NCBI RefSeq assembly: GCF_003858655.1
Contig: NZ_RQXV01000010.1
Coordinates: 62,001 to 126,000, forward strand
Direction of reading: 5' to 3'
Source: Amphritea balenae
GTDB lineage: Bacteria > Pseudomonadota > Gammaproteobacteria > Pseudomonadales > Balneatricaceae
Length of the DNA stretch: 64,000 nucleotides
Shown: positions 1 through 9,415 of the stretch, one piece after another
Position numbering within the stretch: the stretch's first letter is position 1
How the letters are laid out: the number at the start of each line of letters is the position of its first letter
Program-made: the position numbers and the translations under genes
The notes under the pieces: model-generated
Seen by the model: the letters and a program-made list of their open reading frames with translations, nothing else
The model's database searches: none
Told to the model about the DNA's origin: nothing

Positions 1-374
1 TCATCAGGCAACTTGGTATTTGTACCCATCACCCAACCGCGTTCAGAACGCTCTGCATGGGTATCAAAATGAATAATCTGATAAGTACCGCTGACACAGG
101 CATCCGTTCTGCCGGCACAAACGACAGAAACAGGATGGTTGGCGATTTTTGATAACGCTTGTTCGACTGTCTCTTGAACAGTAGGCACATCTTTCTCTTT
201 TTGAGTCTGCCAACCGCGATAATTGCCACCGGCATACTCAACACAAAGCGCATAACGACGAAGTTTAACCTTAGTCTTTTCTGAGTTTTCTGAACTGCCA
301 GGCTCTAAATCAACAGAGGCGACCGAAGTCGCCTCTTGCTGATTGTTACTCTGGGTTTTATCCCGCTCTTGCAT
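1..374 (-). CDS. truA: tRNA pseudouridine synthase A, N-terminal part (runs off the window)
   Basis: The first 124 codons of TruA, which makes pseudouridine at positions 38-40 of the tRNA anticodon arm. The gene is cut by the window start. After about 36 hydrophilic residues the TruA fold begins with [20 protein letters not shown], then a TVQE motif and the catalytic motif [11 protein letters not shown], whose Asp (bases 102-104) is the family nucleophile. The usual bacterial form is GRTDAGVHA; here Gly is Cys and His is Ser. IIHFDT and a GTNTKLPDD segment follow as expected. The ATG at 374 lies 13 bases after the fimV stop, so the two are probably co-transcribed, as in pseudomonads. Function is secure from family motifs; the effect of the motif changes is unknown. 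Confidence 0.9.
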   Translation of the reverse strand, partial: MQERDKTQSNNQQEATSVASVDLEPGSSENSEKTKVKLRRYALCVEYAGGNYRGWQTQKEKDVPTVQETVEQALSKIANHPVSVVCAGRTDACVSGTYQIIHFDTHAERSERGWVMGTNTKLPD

Positions 375-387
375 TGTATGATCTTAT

Positions 388-3195
388 TTAACTGTTAATA
401 GTTTCCAGCAAAGTATTTGCTTCTTGCTGCTGGGCATCACTGCCTTCTTTAAGAATTTCATCAAGAATATCCTTGGCGCCATCCACATCTTCCATATCAA
501 TATAGGCACGCGCGAGATCCAGCTTAGTTTCAACTTCATCAGCCCCCTCCAACAGGTTAAGGCTATCAAAAGCTTCATCGTCTGAATCGTCGATTGATTC
601 CAGGCTCAGATCATCATTACCCGCTCCGCCCAGTAGCTCTTCAAGTTCAGAGTCCAGCTCAGCGTCAAGATCATGATTAATCGAAGCTTCAAGATCATCA
701 ACATCTGCTGAAAGATCTTGCTCCTCAAGAACCACATCATCAGCAACCGCGCTCTCGAGCAACTCTTCAAGCTCAGGATGCAGCTCAGAGCTATCCGCAA
801 CCGCTGCCTCTTCTACCTCTGCTGCCAATTCAACTTCTAACTCAGAACCTGCGATCTCTTCAATGTCACTATCTGCAACACCTGCCAGCAACTCATCCAG
901 ATCAGAGTCTCCGGTTTCGAAATCATCGTCATCACTACCTGAATCATTAATCAGATCTTCAAGATCAGCGAATTCGTCTGAATCATCATCCAGCTCATCG
1001 TTCTCTTCAGCATTACCTCCCAGCAGTGATTCCAGATCTTCAAGATCACTATCATCCTCTGCCAGCATATCGCCCAAAGCCTGATCATCTTCAGCGATAT
1101 CCGATGCGTCTGCGCTATCGGTTTCAAAAGCAGTGGCTGCTGTAGCTGCAGCGGCGGCAGTTGCTGTAGCGGCTGCCGCTATCGCCAGGCCATCCGAACT
1201 ATCATCTTCTGCTTCAGGCTCATCAAGATTGAAGTCCAGTTCGAGATCATCATCAGCTAATGCGTCATCGATGTTATCTAACTCGAGCTCTTCTTCAACC
1301 GCTGCATCTGACTCTGCCTCAAGCGACTGCACATCAAACTCTAGCTCGTCATCGTCAGCGCTATCGTCTTCAGTACCTGCCAGCAGGTCCTCAAGGCTTT
1401 CAACTTCATCGTCCGCCAGATCAGCAAGCGATGAATCAACGTCATCAATAGAGAGATCATCCAGATCCATAGATTCGGTATCTTCACCCAGGATGGAATC
1501 TAGCGCATCATCAACCTCTTCTTCCTGAGGCAGTTCTACTTCGGGTTGTTCATCTGTTATATCGAGCGACTCTTCAGCAACTGAGTCTTCATCACCAAAG
1601 GCGTCATCAAGACCCAGATCAAACTCATCATCTTCGATAGTTGAATCCGGACTTTCAAGCTCATCCAGGTCCATATCAAGATCAAGATCATCAAGATCTG
1701 CATCAGAGATATCTTCTTCTTCCGCAACAGCATCAACAACCTCTTCCACTGCGTCATCAGCCACTTCTTCAGCAGCCTCTTCAACCACCTCTTCAGTGAC
1801 CGCGTCGTCTATTTCATCTGCAATCGCAACCGGAGCTGGCTCTTCACCGGCTTCAGGTTCATCTTTTTTACGGCGACGCATCATGACCAACAGGCCCGCC
1901 AGCAGTGCAACTACCGCTGCACCCGCACCGTAAATATACATACCAAACTCGTCCATCAGCCCTTTAGGCTGGGGCGCTGGTGCAACGGGCGCTACTACCG
2001 GCTGGCTCTTAGCCTGATCCAACTCGGCCTGCAACTCAGCCAACTGCTGATCTTTAAGTTCGAGTAAACGCTGTAGACTTTCCATCTGTTGAGCCAATGC
2101 ATCAACACGTCCGGTAAGCTCTTCGTTTTCACGCTGAATCTGATCAACACTCTCTAGCGCTGTCGCTAATTCGGTTTCTAACTCTTTATTTCGCTCTAGC
2201 AGAGCTGAATCTGACTGGCTAACATCCGTATCGGCCGCCTGGTCTGACACCTTCCCTGTATCAGTGTCTTTATCCTGTTTTGCAGGAGAGACAATTTTTA
2301 GTTGACCGTCGGCGGACTTAACGGCAACTTCATCATCCTTTTTTACAGAAGCAGCGTCCTTTTTGTCAGCAGCGCTGGCATCCATCTGCTCAGCTTCAGC
2401 GGCTACTGCGGAGCCACCCTGCTTCCAAAGATTGGTCTGACGCCAGAACTCTTCGTTAGCCTGTTTCTGCGATAACGCTTTAGCTTCTTCAAGAGTTGGC
2501 AGATCGAGAACGACTCCCGCCTTTAAACGGTTTACATTGTTCTGTGCAAAGGCAGTGGGGTTTTTACGCTGTAATGCCAACATCATCTGCGCTTCAGAAA
2601 CTGATGCTGCAGGCTTATGACGCTTAGCTATATTCCAAAGCGTATCGTTCACATCAACGTAGATCTGAGAACCTGTCATCCGGGTACGGATATTATCAAC
2701 CGGTTTAGCATCAGCCATTGCCGTCGATGTAACCGGTGCTGGTGCTATTACTGCACCCGCACTAGCAGGCTGAATCGCCTTAGGTGCAGGCGTAGGATCA
2801 TAAACAGGTGGATCAAGCAGAACGGTATATTCTCGAACCAGTCGACCACTTGGCCAGTTAACCTCTACCAGAAAGTTCAGGAAAGGTTCGTTAACCGGTA
2901 CCGCGGACGACATAGTGATAATACCGCGACCACCGGGGCCCGGCTTTACCTGAAACTGTACATCTGAGAGAAAACGTAACTTCTCAATACCTGCCAGGGC
3001 AAATTCATCAATATTTGCCATTCTGGGTTGAATCTGTTGCGGATCAACATCCCTCATCTGCAACAGTTGAATCTCAGCCTGTAATGGTTCATTCAGCGCT
3101 GAAGTAATTTTTATTTCACCGAGACCAAGCGCATTTGCATTTGAGGTTCCTAGAGCACCTGCAATTGCCAAGCTTAGGGCTAATTTGCGCAGCAT
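388..3195 (-). CDS. fimV: FimV-family polar hub/pilus assembly protein
   Basis: A 935-residue inner-membrane protein of the FimV/HubP family, which organises the cell pole, type IV pili and cyclic-AMP signalling in relatives. Order seen: signal peptide (1-22, ending ANA), conserved N-terminal FimV domain opening LGLGEIKITSALNEPLQAEI, a LysM-like peptidoglycan-binding segment near 175-240 (DTLWNIAKRHKP), a coiled coil near 330-400, one membrane helix near 421-440 followed by RRRKK, a very acidic Asp/Glu/Ser/Leu-rich cytoplasmic stretch near 445-880, and the C-terminal FimV TPR-like motif (TKLDLARAYIDMEDVDGAK). The ATG has a good Shine-Dalgarno (AAGGAAG, 8 bases upstream). It lies between asd and truA, the usual Pseudomonas order. 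The acidic repeat-like region is typical of the family but drifts quickly. Confidence 0.95.
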   Translation of the reverse strand: MLRKLALSLAIAGALGTSNANALGLGEIKITSALNEPLQAEIQLLQMRDVDPQQIQPRMANIDEFALAGIEKLRFLSDVQFQVKPGPGGRGIITMSSAVPVNEPFLNFLVEVNWPSGRLVREYTVLLDPPVYDPTPAPKAIQPASAGAVIAPAPVTSTAMADAKPVDNIRTRMTGSQIYVDVNDTLWNIAKRHKPAASVSEAQMMLALQRKNPTAFAQNNVNRLKAGVVLDLPTLEEAKALSQKQANEEFWRQTNLWKQGGSAVAAEAEQMDASAADKKDAASVKKDDEVAVKSADGQLKIVSPAKQDKDTDTGKVSDQAADTDVSQSDSALLERNKELETELATALESVDQIQRENEELTGRVDALAQQMESLQRLLELKDQQLAELQAELDQAKSQPVVAPVAPAPQPKGLMDEFGMYIYGAGAAVVALLAGLLVMMRRRKKDEPEAGEEPAPVAIADEIDDAVTEEVVEEAAEEVADDAVEEVVDAVAEEEDISDADLDDLDLDMDLDELESPDSTIEDDEFDLGLDDAFGDEDSVAEESLDITDEQPEVELPQEEEVDDALDSILGEDTESMDLDDLSIDDVDSSLADLADDEVESLEDLLAGTEDDSADDDELEFDVQSLEAESDAAVEEELELDNIDDALADDDLELDFNLDEPEAEDDSSDGLAIAAAATATAAAAATAATAFETDSADASDIAEDDQALGDMLAEDDSDLEDLESLLGGNAEENDELDDDSDEFADLEDLINDSGSDDDDFETGDSDLDELLAGVADSDIEEIAGSELEVELAAEVEEAAVADSSELHPELEELLESAVADDVVLEEQDLSADVDDLEASINHDLDAELDSELEELLGGAGNDDLSLESIDDSDDEAFDSLNLLEGADEVETKLDLARAYIDMEDVDGAKDILDEILKEGSDAQQQEANTLLETINS

Positions 3196-3586
3196 ATTTT
3201 CGCTTCCTTATTTCCCCGGTTTCTGAATCTGATAAAAATCGTCAATATTCAGAAAGTTACGTATCCAGTATTGTTCGACAAAGTATTCATTAAAACTACT
3301 GTTTAATCAACAACTCAAAGGCCTACAAACCCCTCTAATCTGTCATTCATTTCTGACTTACTGGCACATCAATAGCGTATCAAGCAGAGCAAACCCAGAC
3401 CCACCAGCAACAAATCGCTTACTTTTTAGTAACTTATTTAACATTTTCACGACTTATACCAACTTAGTACGAAACAGTATCAAGTACCTAGCCTTGATTA
3501 CCTAAGTTGGGGACTGTTATCGGATTACTTATTTCAGCGACAACAAAAAAGAGTCTTTTTTGACTTGAATCAGTAACTTATGAACA
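3196..3586. other. Intergenic region between fimV and the asd terminator
   Basis: About 390 bases of AT-rich sequence with no convincing coding frame on either strand. It should hold the fimV promoter and 5' leader (minus strand). I see no clear -35/-10 pair, operator or known RNA motif. Confidence 0.6.
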
Positions 3587-3620
3587 GAAAAAAACCGACT
3601 ACGAGAGCCGGTTTTGTTTT
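3587..3620 (-). terminator. Rho-independent terminator of asd
   Basis: Read on the minus strand, a stem AAAACCG / CGGTTTT (3609-3615 with 3591-3597) closes an 11-base loop and runs into a T-tract. It lies just after the asd stop and separates asd from fimV transcription. Confidence 0.8.
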
Positions 3621-3632
3621 AAGCTTTTTTGA

Positions 3633-4748
3633 TCAGTCCTGCAGCAGAATGCGTAGCATACGACGCAATGGCTCAGCAGCACCCCAGAGTAACTGATCGC
3701 CAACACTGAATGCATTCAGATACTCATCACCCAGGTTCATTTTACGCAAACGTCCCACAGGCACATTCAATGTTCCGGTGATCTTAGCAGGGGTTAACTC
3801 CTGCGCAGTGATATCACGATCATTCGGAACTACACTAGCCCAATCATTCGCTTCAGCGATCATGGATTCAATTTCATCCATAGGCACATTTTGTTTCAGC
3901 TTGATAGTGAACGCCTGACTGTGACAACGCATGGCACCGATACGCACACAAGTACCATCAATAGGAATCGGATTGTTATCCAGCCCCAGAATTTTGTTGG
4001 TCTCAGCGTAAGCCTTCCACTCTTCACGGCTCTGGCCGTTTTCCAGCTTAGTGTCGATCCATGGGATCAGAGAGCCGGCCAGCGGCACGCCAAAGTTATC
4101 CGTTGGCATCGCATCAGAACGAATAGTATCTGCTACCTGACGATCAATATTCAGAATAGCGCTGGCAGGATTAGCCAGATCTGCGGCAACCGATTCTTTG
4201 ATCACACCCATCTGCGAGATCAGTTCACGCATATGGCGCGCACCGCCGCCGGATGCAGCCTGATAGGTCATGGATGTCATCCACTCAATCACGCCCGCAT
4301 TAAACAGGCCACCAAGACCCATCAGCATCAGAGATACTGTGCAGTTACCGCCGACATAGGTTTTTACACCTTTAGACAGACCATCTTTGATGACATTCAT
4401 GTTTACAGGATCAAGTACGATGATGGCATCATCTTCCATCCGTAGCGAAGAAGCAGCATCAATCCAGTAGCCGTTCCAGCCGGCTTCGCGTAGCGATCCG
4501 TAAACCTGTTTCGTGTAGTCGCCACCCTGACAGGAAATAATGGCATCCATCTGTTTCAATTCATCAATGGATGTTGCATCTTTCAAGGTCGGAATATCTT
4601 TACCAATATCCGGACCTGCCTGACCTACCTGGGATGTTGTGAAAAAGACCGGCTCATCGATATAATCGAAATCACGTTCTTCCATCATGCGCTGCATCAG
4701 CACGGAACCCACCATTCCGCGCCAACCTACAAAACCTACACGCTTCAT
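3633..4748 (-). CDS. asd: Aspartate-semialdehyde dehydrogenase
   Basis: Reduces L-aspartyl-4-phosphate to aspartate semialdehyde with NADPH, the branch point to lysine/diaminopimelate, threonine and methionine. The 371-residue product is close to the E. coli length (367). It opens with the NADP-binding [18 protein letters not shown] and carries the active-site motif [17 protein letters not shown], with Cys at about residue 136. The start is set at 4748, where the conserved N-terminus MKRVGFVG begins behind GGTGG; the frame stays open 17 codons upstream but that extension ([13 protein letters not shown]...) is not family-like. It sits downstream of leuB with a 181-base gap containing a hairpin, so it may have its own promoter. 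Confidence 0.96.
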   Translation of the reverse strand: MKRVGFVGWRGMVGSVLMQRMMEERDFDYIDEPVFFTTSQVGQAGPDIGKDIPTLKDATSIDELKQMDAIISCQGGDYTKQVYGSLREAGWNGYWIDAASSLRMEDDAIIVLDPVNMNVIKDGLSKGVKTYVGGNCTVSLMLMGLGGLFNAGVIEWMTSMTYQAASGGGARHMRELISQMGVIKESVAADLANPASAILNIDRQVADTIRSDAMPTDNFGVPLAGSLIPWIDTKLENGQSREEWKAYAETNKILGLDNNPIPIDGTCVRIGAMRCHSQAFTIKLKQNVPMDEIESMIAEANDWASVVPNDRDITAQELTPAKITGTLNVPVGRLRKMNLGDEYLNAFSVGDQLLWGAAEPLRRMLRILLQD

Positions 4749-4817
4749 TTGTTCCACCAAAAACTTAGAAATTAGAAACAACAAAGCCACTACATTCATC
4801 TGTAGTAGCTTGTTATG

Positions 4818-4836
4818 GCTCCGGACTACCCGGAGC
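4818..4836. repeat. Perfect inverted repeat between leuB and asd
   Basis: GCTCCGG and CCGGAGC flank a 5-base loop. No T-tract follows on the minus strand, so it is not a standard terminator of leuB; it could pause polymerase or protect mRNA ends. Confidence 0.5.
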
Positions 4837-4929
4837 GCTTTAATTATGCAACATTTCGCCTGTTTAGACTATCGCCAACAAGCGAATATACCCCCGACAT
4901 CCGGAGATAGTTGCACTTATCGCCGAGAA

Positions 4930-6012
4930 TTATGCCTGCAAAGCAGCCATAACCGCATCGCCCATCTCGGTACAGCTAACTTTCTGCATACCTTCAGACC
5001 AGATATCACCAGTACGCAGGTTCTGATCCAGCACATTACTGACCGCCGCTTCGATACGCGCAGCCGTATCGCCAGCCCCAAAGGAATACCGCAGCATCAT
5101 GGCAGCAGAGATAATGGTTGCCAGTGGGTTTGCCAGGTTTTGTCCAGCAATGTCTGGCGCTGAACCATGACAAGGCTCATACATACCCTTACCATTCACA
5201 TCCAAAGACGCCGATGGCAACATACCGATTGAACCGGTCAGCATTGCTGCTGCATCGGACAAAATATCGCCAAACATATTACCGGTAACCATTACATCAA
5301 ACTGTTTAGGCGCACGTACCAGCTGCATCGCTGCGTTATCCACGTACATGTGGCTCAGCTCAACTTCCGGATACTCTTTCGACAGCTCTTCCATAACTTC
5401 ACGCCAGAGCACTGTCACTTCCAGTACGTTGGCTTTATCGACAGAACACAAACGCTTGTCGCGGGCCATTGCCGCTTCAAAGGCTACCCGCCCGATACGA
5501 CGAATCTCATTCTCGTCATAAACATAAGTATTGTAACCTTCCCGGATACCACCCTCTTTTTCACGTACACCACGAGGCTGACCAAAATAGATACCACCGG
5601 TCAGTTCACGGACGATCAGAATATCCAGGCCGGATACTACTTCAGGCTTAAGTGTTGAAGCATGAGCCAGCTGCGGATAGAGAATGGCTGGACGTAAGTT
5701 ACCGAACAAGCCCAGGTTAGAACGGATACCCAGCAGGCCTTTTTCAGGACGAATCTGAAAATCAGGATTAGTATCCCATTTAGGCCCACCAACAGCGCCC
5801 AGCAGGATTGCGTCAGCGGCATGAGCTGCTTCCAGGGTTGCTGCAGGCAGCGGAACACCATCCGCATCGATTGCAGCTCCACCTACCTTAGCTTCTGAAA
5901 ATTCCAACCCCAGGCTATCTTGCTGGTTTACTAGTTCCAGCACCCGCTGCGCCTGAGTTACAATTTCAGGACCAATACCGTCACCCGGCAAAATCAATAC
6001 ATTCTTAGACAT
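4930..6012 (-). CDS. leuB: 3-isopropylmalate dehydrogenase
   Basis: NAD-dependent oxidative decarboxylation of 3-isopropylmalate to 2-oxoisocaproate, the third leucine-specific step. The 360-residue protein shows the family start ([12 protein letters not shown]), the substrate-binding [20 protein letters not shown] segment, [10 protein letters not shown], and the metal/NAD part with [20 protein letters not shown] followed by [14 protein letters not shown]. An AGGAAC Shine-Dalgarno precedes the ATG. It follows leuD after 93 bases that include a strong hairpin. Assignment is secure. Confidence 0.97.
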   Translation of the reverse strand: MSKNVLILPGDGIGPEIVTQAQRVLELVNQQDSLGLEFSEAKVGGAAIDADGVPLPAATLEAAHAADAILLGAVGGPKWDTNPDFQIRPEKGLLGIRSNLGLFGNLRPAILYPQLAHASTLKPEVVSGLDILIVRELTGGIYFGQPRGVREKEGGIREGYNTYVYDENEIRRIGRVAFEAAMARDKRLCSVDKANVLEVTVLWREVMEELSKEYPEVELSHMYVDNAAMQLVRAPKQFDVMVTGNMFGDILSDAAAMLTGSIGMLPSASLDVNGKGMYEPCHGSAPDIAGQNLANPLATIISAAMMLRYSFGAGDTAARIEAAVSNVLDQNLRTGDIWSEGMQKVSCTEMGDAVMAALQA

Positions 6013-6035
6013 TACTCTGTTCCTTTAACCTGAGC

Positions 6036-6067
6036 GGCAGTCTGAAACCGTTACCGGCCAGACTGCC
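6036..6067. repeat. 9-bp perfect hairpin between leuD and leuB
   Basis: GGCAGTCTG (6036-6044) and CAGACTGCC (6059-6067) form a perfect stem around a 14-base loop, followed on the minus strand by CGCTCAGG and no T-tract. Likely an intercistronic mRNA processing or stability element. Confidence 0.6.
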
Positions 6068-6105
6068 CTCATAAATTCATTTTTTGTGCGATTACTTATT
6101 TGCAA

Positions 6106-6753
6106 CTACTTAATAGCGTCAAACAACCAGGGTGAGCTCTGGCGACGTTTTTCTTCATAAGCACGGATATCATCGGCATGTTGCAAAGTCAGGCCGATAT
6201 CATCCAGACCATTCAACAGGCAGTGCTTACGGAAATCGTCTATTTCAAACGCAATTTCCTGACCGGATGGCGTCACAACAACCTGACGCTGCAGATCTAC
6301 GCTAAGCTCATAGCCTTCCGTTGCTGCAGTTTCAGCAAACAGCTGCTCAACCTGTTCATCACTTAATACGATTGGCAACAAGCCATTCTTGAAGCAGTTA
6401 TTGTAGAAGATCTCAGCAAAGCTCGGCGCGATAACCGAGCGGAAGCCATAATCATCCAGCGCCCATGGCGCATGCTCACGGCTTGAACCACAACCAAAGT
6501 TCTCACGGGCAAGCAAAACACTGGCTCCCTGATAACGGGCCTGATTCAAAACAAACTCTTGATTCAATGGACGACCGACACAATCCTGATCCGGTTGACC
6601 TTCATCCAAATAGCGCAGCTCATCAAACAGGTTTTTACCAAAACCTGAACGTTTAATCGACTTCAGGAACTGCTTAGGGATAATCATATCGGTATCGATA
6701 TTAGCCCGATCCATCGGCGCGGCAATACCTGTATGCAATGTAAATTTATTCAT
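6106..6753 (-). CDS. leuD: 3-isopropylmalate dehydratase, small subunit
   Basis: The swivel-domain subunit that joins LeuC to isomerise 2-isopropylmalate to 3-isopropylmalate. The 215 residues match LeuD, with the N-terminal motif [20 protein letters not shown] and the conserved [20 protein letters not shown] loop, which completes the active site. It starts 19 bases after leuC's stop, so the subunits are co-translated. Confidence 0.97.
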   Translation of the reverse strand: MNKFTLHTGIAAPMDRANIDTDMIIPKQFLKSIKRSGFGKNLFDELRYLDEGQPDQDCVGRPLNQEFVLNQARYQGASVLLARENFGCGSSREHAPWALDDYGFRSVIAPSFAEIFYNNCFKNGLLPIVLSDEQVEQLFAETAATEGYELSVDLQRQVVVTPSGQEIAFEIDDFRKHCLLNGLDDIGLTLQHADDIRAYEEKRRQSSPWLFDAIK

Positions 6754-6772
6754 GTCGCTCTCCTCAGGTATC

Positions 6773-8206
6773 TTATTTAACCAGCTCAGGCTTAATCAAT
6801 TCACGAACATCGATGAAATGGCCGGTCACCGCTGCTGCAGCTGCCATCGCCGGGCTCACCAGATGCGTACGACCACCAAAACCCTGACGACCTTCGAAGT
6901 TGCGGTTAGAGGTTGAAGCACAATGCTCACCATTACCCAGCTTATCCGGGTTCATCGCCAAACACATAGAGCAACCCGGCTCACGCCATTCCAGCCCTGC
7001 TGCGGTAAAGATCTTATCCAGACCTTCCTCTTCCGCCTGGGTTTTCACCAGACCTGAGCCCGGTACCACCAACGCCTGAATAATGTTGTCTGCAACCTGG
7101 CGACCTTCAACTATCTTCGCGGCATCGCGAAGATCTTCAATACGGGAGTTGGTACAAGAACCGATAAATACCCGGTCCAGTTTGATATCTGTGATTTTCT
7201 GATCCGCATTCAGCCCCATATATTGAAGAGCACGGTTAATACCGTCGATCTTCACCTGATCAGTTTCATTGGCCGGATTAGGTACCTGCGAAGAAACGCC
7301 TACGACCATCTCTGGCGAAGTACCCCAGGTAACCTGAGGTTCAATATCAGCAGCCTGAATCACAACCACTTCATCAAATTCAGCATCAGTATCAGATACC
7401 AAACCCTGCCACTGGGCAACAGCCGTATCCCACTGCTCCCCTTTAGGCGCAAACGGACGACCTTCAAAGTAATCAATAGTGATCTGATCAACCGACACCA
7501 GACCAACACGCGCACCCGCTTCAATCGCCATATTACAAACGGTCATACGACCTTCCATCGACATCGCACGGAATACTTCACCGCCAAACTCGATCGCATA
7601 ACCCGTACCACCGGCCGTACCGATCACACCGATAACATGCAATACGACATCTTTAGGTGTAACACCCACACCCAGCTCACCATCAACACGCACCAGCATG
7701 TTCTTCATTTTTTTGGTGATCAGGCACTGAGTTGCCAGTACGTGCTCAACCTCCGAAGTACCAACACCATGCGCCAGCGCACCCAAAGCACCCAGTGTAG
7801 CCGTGTGAGAATCACCACATACTGCAGTGCAGCCGGGTAATACAGCACCCTGCTCAGGCGCCATCACGTGTACGATGCCCTGGTTATGATCATTCATCTT
7901 GAATTCCAGAATGCCAAACTCATCGCAGTTTTCGTCCAGGGTTTTTACCTGGATTTTAGATACCGGATCAACAATCTGGTCAACACCACCGGAACGCTCG
8001 GTCGTAGGTACGTTATGATCCGGCGTTGCGATATTGGCATCGATACGCCACGGCTTACGACCGGCTATCCGCAGACCTTCAAACGCCTGTGGTGAGGTAA
8101 CTTCATGCAGCACCTGACGATCGATATAGATCAGGGAACTACCGTCTTCATTGGTTCGCACTAAGTGCGATTCAAAAAGTTTGTCGTATAACGTTTGTCC
8201 AGCCAT
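6773..8206 (-). CDS. leuC: 3-isopropylmalate dehydratase, large subunit
   Basis: Aconitase-family subunit carrying the 4Fe-4S cluster for leucine synthesis. The 477 residues contain the cluster ligands in [18 protein letters not shown] and [11 protein letters not shown], plus [20 protein letters not shown] and the C-terminal [11 protein letters not shown] motif. It is the first gene of a leuC-leuD-leuB transcription unit. Upstream lies a short region shared with a divergent LysR-type regulator, with paired inverted repeats that probably act as its operators. A TATAAA-type -10 candidate lies near 8305-8312 on the minus strand. Confidence 0.97.
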   Translation of the reverse strand: MAGQTLYDKLFESHLVRTNEDGSSLIYIDRQVLHEVTSPQAFEGLRIAGRKPWRIDANIATPDHNVPTTERSGGVDQIVDPVSKIQVKTLDENCDEFGILEFKMNDHNQGIVHVMAPEQGAVLPGCTAVCGDSHTATLGALGALAHGVGTSEVEHVLATQCLITKKMKNMLVRVDGELGVGVTPKDVVLHVIGVIGTAGGTGYAIEFGGEVFRAMSMEGRMTVCNMAIEAGARVGLVSVDQITIDYFEGRPFAPKGEQWDTAVAQWQGLVSDTDAEFDEVVVIQAADIEPQVTWGTSPEMVVGVSSQVPNPANETDQVKIDGINRALQYMGLNADQKITDIKLDRVFIGSCTNSRIEDLRDAAKIVEGRQVADNIIQALVVPGSGLVKTQAEEEGLDKIFTAAGLEWREPGCSMCLAMNPDKLGNGEHCASTSNRNFEGRQGFGGRTHLVSPAMAAAAAVTGHFIDVRELIKPELVK

Positions 8207-8318
8207 GGGAACTTACCTCACTACGTATCTATACAGCTGTTTTGGCACAGCCTTTTTATATGCCGCCATCCTATGCCAGACGTCGTCAGAAAACAAATTC
8301 ATATTTTTTATACTTTGC

Positions 8319-8333
8319 ATTCCAAATAGGAAT
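8319..8333. promoter_or_regulatory. Candidate LysR-type operator 1
   Basis: ATTCCAAATAGGAAT is a perfect inverted repeat with the T-N11-A layout typical of LysR-family sites. It lies in the leuC/lysR divergent region, upstream of the leuC -10 candidate. Confidence 0.55.
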
Positions 8334-8348
8334 AGATAAGCTAATACG

Positions 8349-8363
8349 ATTCTATTCAGGAAT
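8349..8363. promoter_or_regulatory. Candidate LysR-type operator 2
   Basis: ATTCTATTCAGGAAT is the same 15-base design as site 1 with one mismatched arm base, centred 30 bases (about three helical turns) away. A GATAAG (8335-8340) and its complement CTTATC (8366-8371) bracket this site, adding symmetry. It overlaps the region just upstream of the regulator start, fitting autoregulation. Confidence 0.5.
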
Positions 8364-8389
8364 AACTTATCAATAACAGGTGACCTCAG

Positions 8390-9259
8390 ATGGATACTAA
8401 TGCCTTACAGGCCTTTGTTGCCGTTGCTGAAGCAGGCTCTTTTTCAAGAGCAGCCGAACAGCTGTTTCTGACCCAGTCCGCCATCAGTAAACGTATCTCG
8501 TTATTGGAGCAACAACTCAATAGCCGACTGTTTGATCGTATCGGCCGACGCATCAATCTCACTGAAGCGGGACAGAATCTACTACCCCGTGCGCGCCGTA
8601 TTCTGATGGAACTGGCCGATGCACGTCGCTCATTAGAAAGCCTGAGTGGCGAAGTCGCAGGTACTCTTTCGATCGCCGCCAGCCATCACATCAGCCTGCA
8701 CCGCTTACCACCCATCTTGCGGCAGTTTGCTAATGATTGCCCCAATGTGACTCTGGACCTGCGTTTCGATGAATCAGAGATCGCCTACGACAATGTATTA
8801 AAGGGTAATCTGGAGATCGCGCTGATAACTCTATCGCCCCACCCTGATGAAAATATTCTGGCACAGACTATCTGGCAGGATAAGCTCCGATACGTTATCG
8901 CCCCGGACCATCCCCTGGCTCAACTCGACAGTGTCTCACTTGAACAACTCACCCGCTATCCGGCAATATTACCCGGCAGCACAACGTTCACCCGCCAGAT
9001 TGCACAACATCAATTCTCCGAGTTGGGGCTAAGCCCGGATATCGCCATGTCGACCAACTATCTGGATACTATCCGCATGATGGTTGAGATAGGTTTAGGC
9101 TGGTCTCTGCTACCCGAAACCATGACTCAGCCACTTAAGGTATTAAACACGAACACGCCCCCCATGACCCGGGACCTAGGCTACATTGTCCATAAAGAGC
9201 GAACCCTGAGTAACGCCGCCCGCTACTTTATCGACCTGCTACAACGTCAGGACCGGTAA
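8390..9259 (+). CDS. LysR-type transcriptional regulator (probable leu operon regulator)
   Basis: A 289-residue LysR-family regulator: N-terminal winged helix-turn-helix (residues 1-60, with VAEAGSFSRAAEQLFLTQSA and ISKRISLLEQQL) and a C-terminal effector-binding domain from about 90. It is transcribed divergently from leuC, 183 bases away, with matched T-N11-A inverted repeats between. By position it probably controls leuCDB, as LysR regulators beside leu genes do in other proteobacteria; the co-inducer (for example 2-isopropylmalate or leucine) cannot be read from sequence. A CAGGTGA Shine-Dalgarno precedes the ATG. It is not close enough to E. coli LeuO for me to use that name. Confidence 0.88.
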   Translation: MDTNALQAFVAVAEAGSFSRAAEQLFLTQSAISKRISLLEQQLNSRLFDRIGRRINLTEAGQNLLPRARRILMELADARRSLESLSGEVAGTLSIAASHHISLHRLPPILRQFANDCPNVTLDLRFDESEIAYDNVLKGNLEIALITLSPHPDENILAQTIWQDKLRYVIAPDHPLAQLDSVSLEQLTRYPAILPGSTTFTRQIAQHQFSELGLSPDIAMSTNYLDTIRMMVEIGLGWSLLPETMTQPLKVLNTNTPPMTRDLGYIVHKERTLSNAARYFIDLLQRQDR

Positions 9260-9415
9260 TTCTCCGAAATTAAGGAATAAGTTCACAAACCCGCTTTTTA
9301 TCGAGCCGCTAGAGCGTCAGGACCTGACATGCCTTTAAACCTAAAAAAGGGGGTTCATAAAGCTGGCACAGTTCTTTAATATGGTTTAACGAATAAGGTG
9401 GTTAAGGAACAGAGC

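Noticed and set aside
863-1528. Ser-rich open frames on the plus strand opposite fimV
   Set aside because: They are the antisense reading of the repetitive Asp/Glu codons of fimV (GAT/GAA read as ATC/TTC and TCA/TCT); no start signals or family features.
8213-8320. A 35-codon frame before leuC that might be a leucine leader peptide
   Set aside because: It has no run of Leu codons (only two Leu), and no attenuator with a T-tract lies between it and leuC.
9364-9380. TGGCAC element upstream of phaE resembling a sigma-54 promoter
   Set aside because: The -24 half fits but the -12 half reads TTTA instead of TTGC, so the essential GC is missing.
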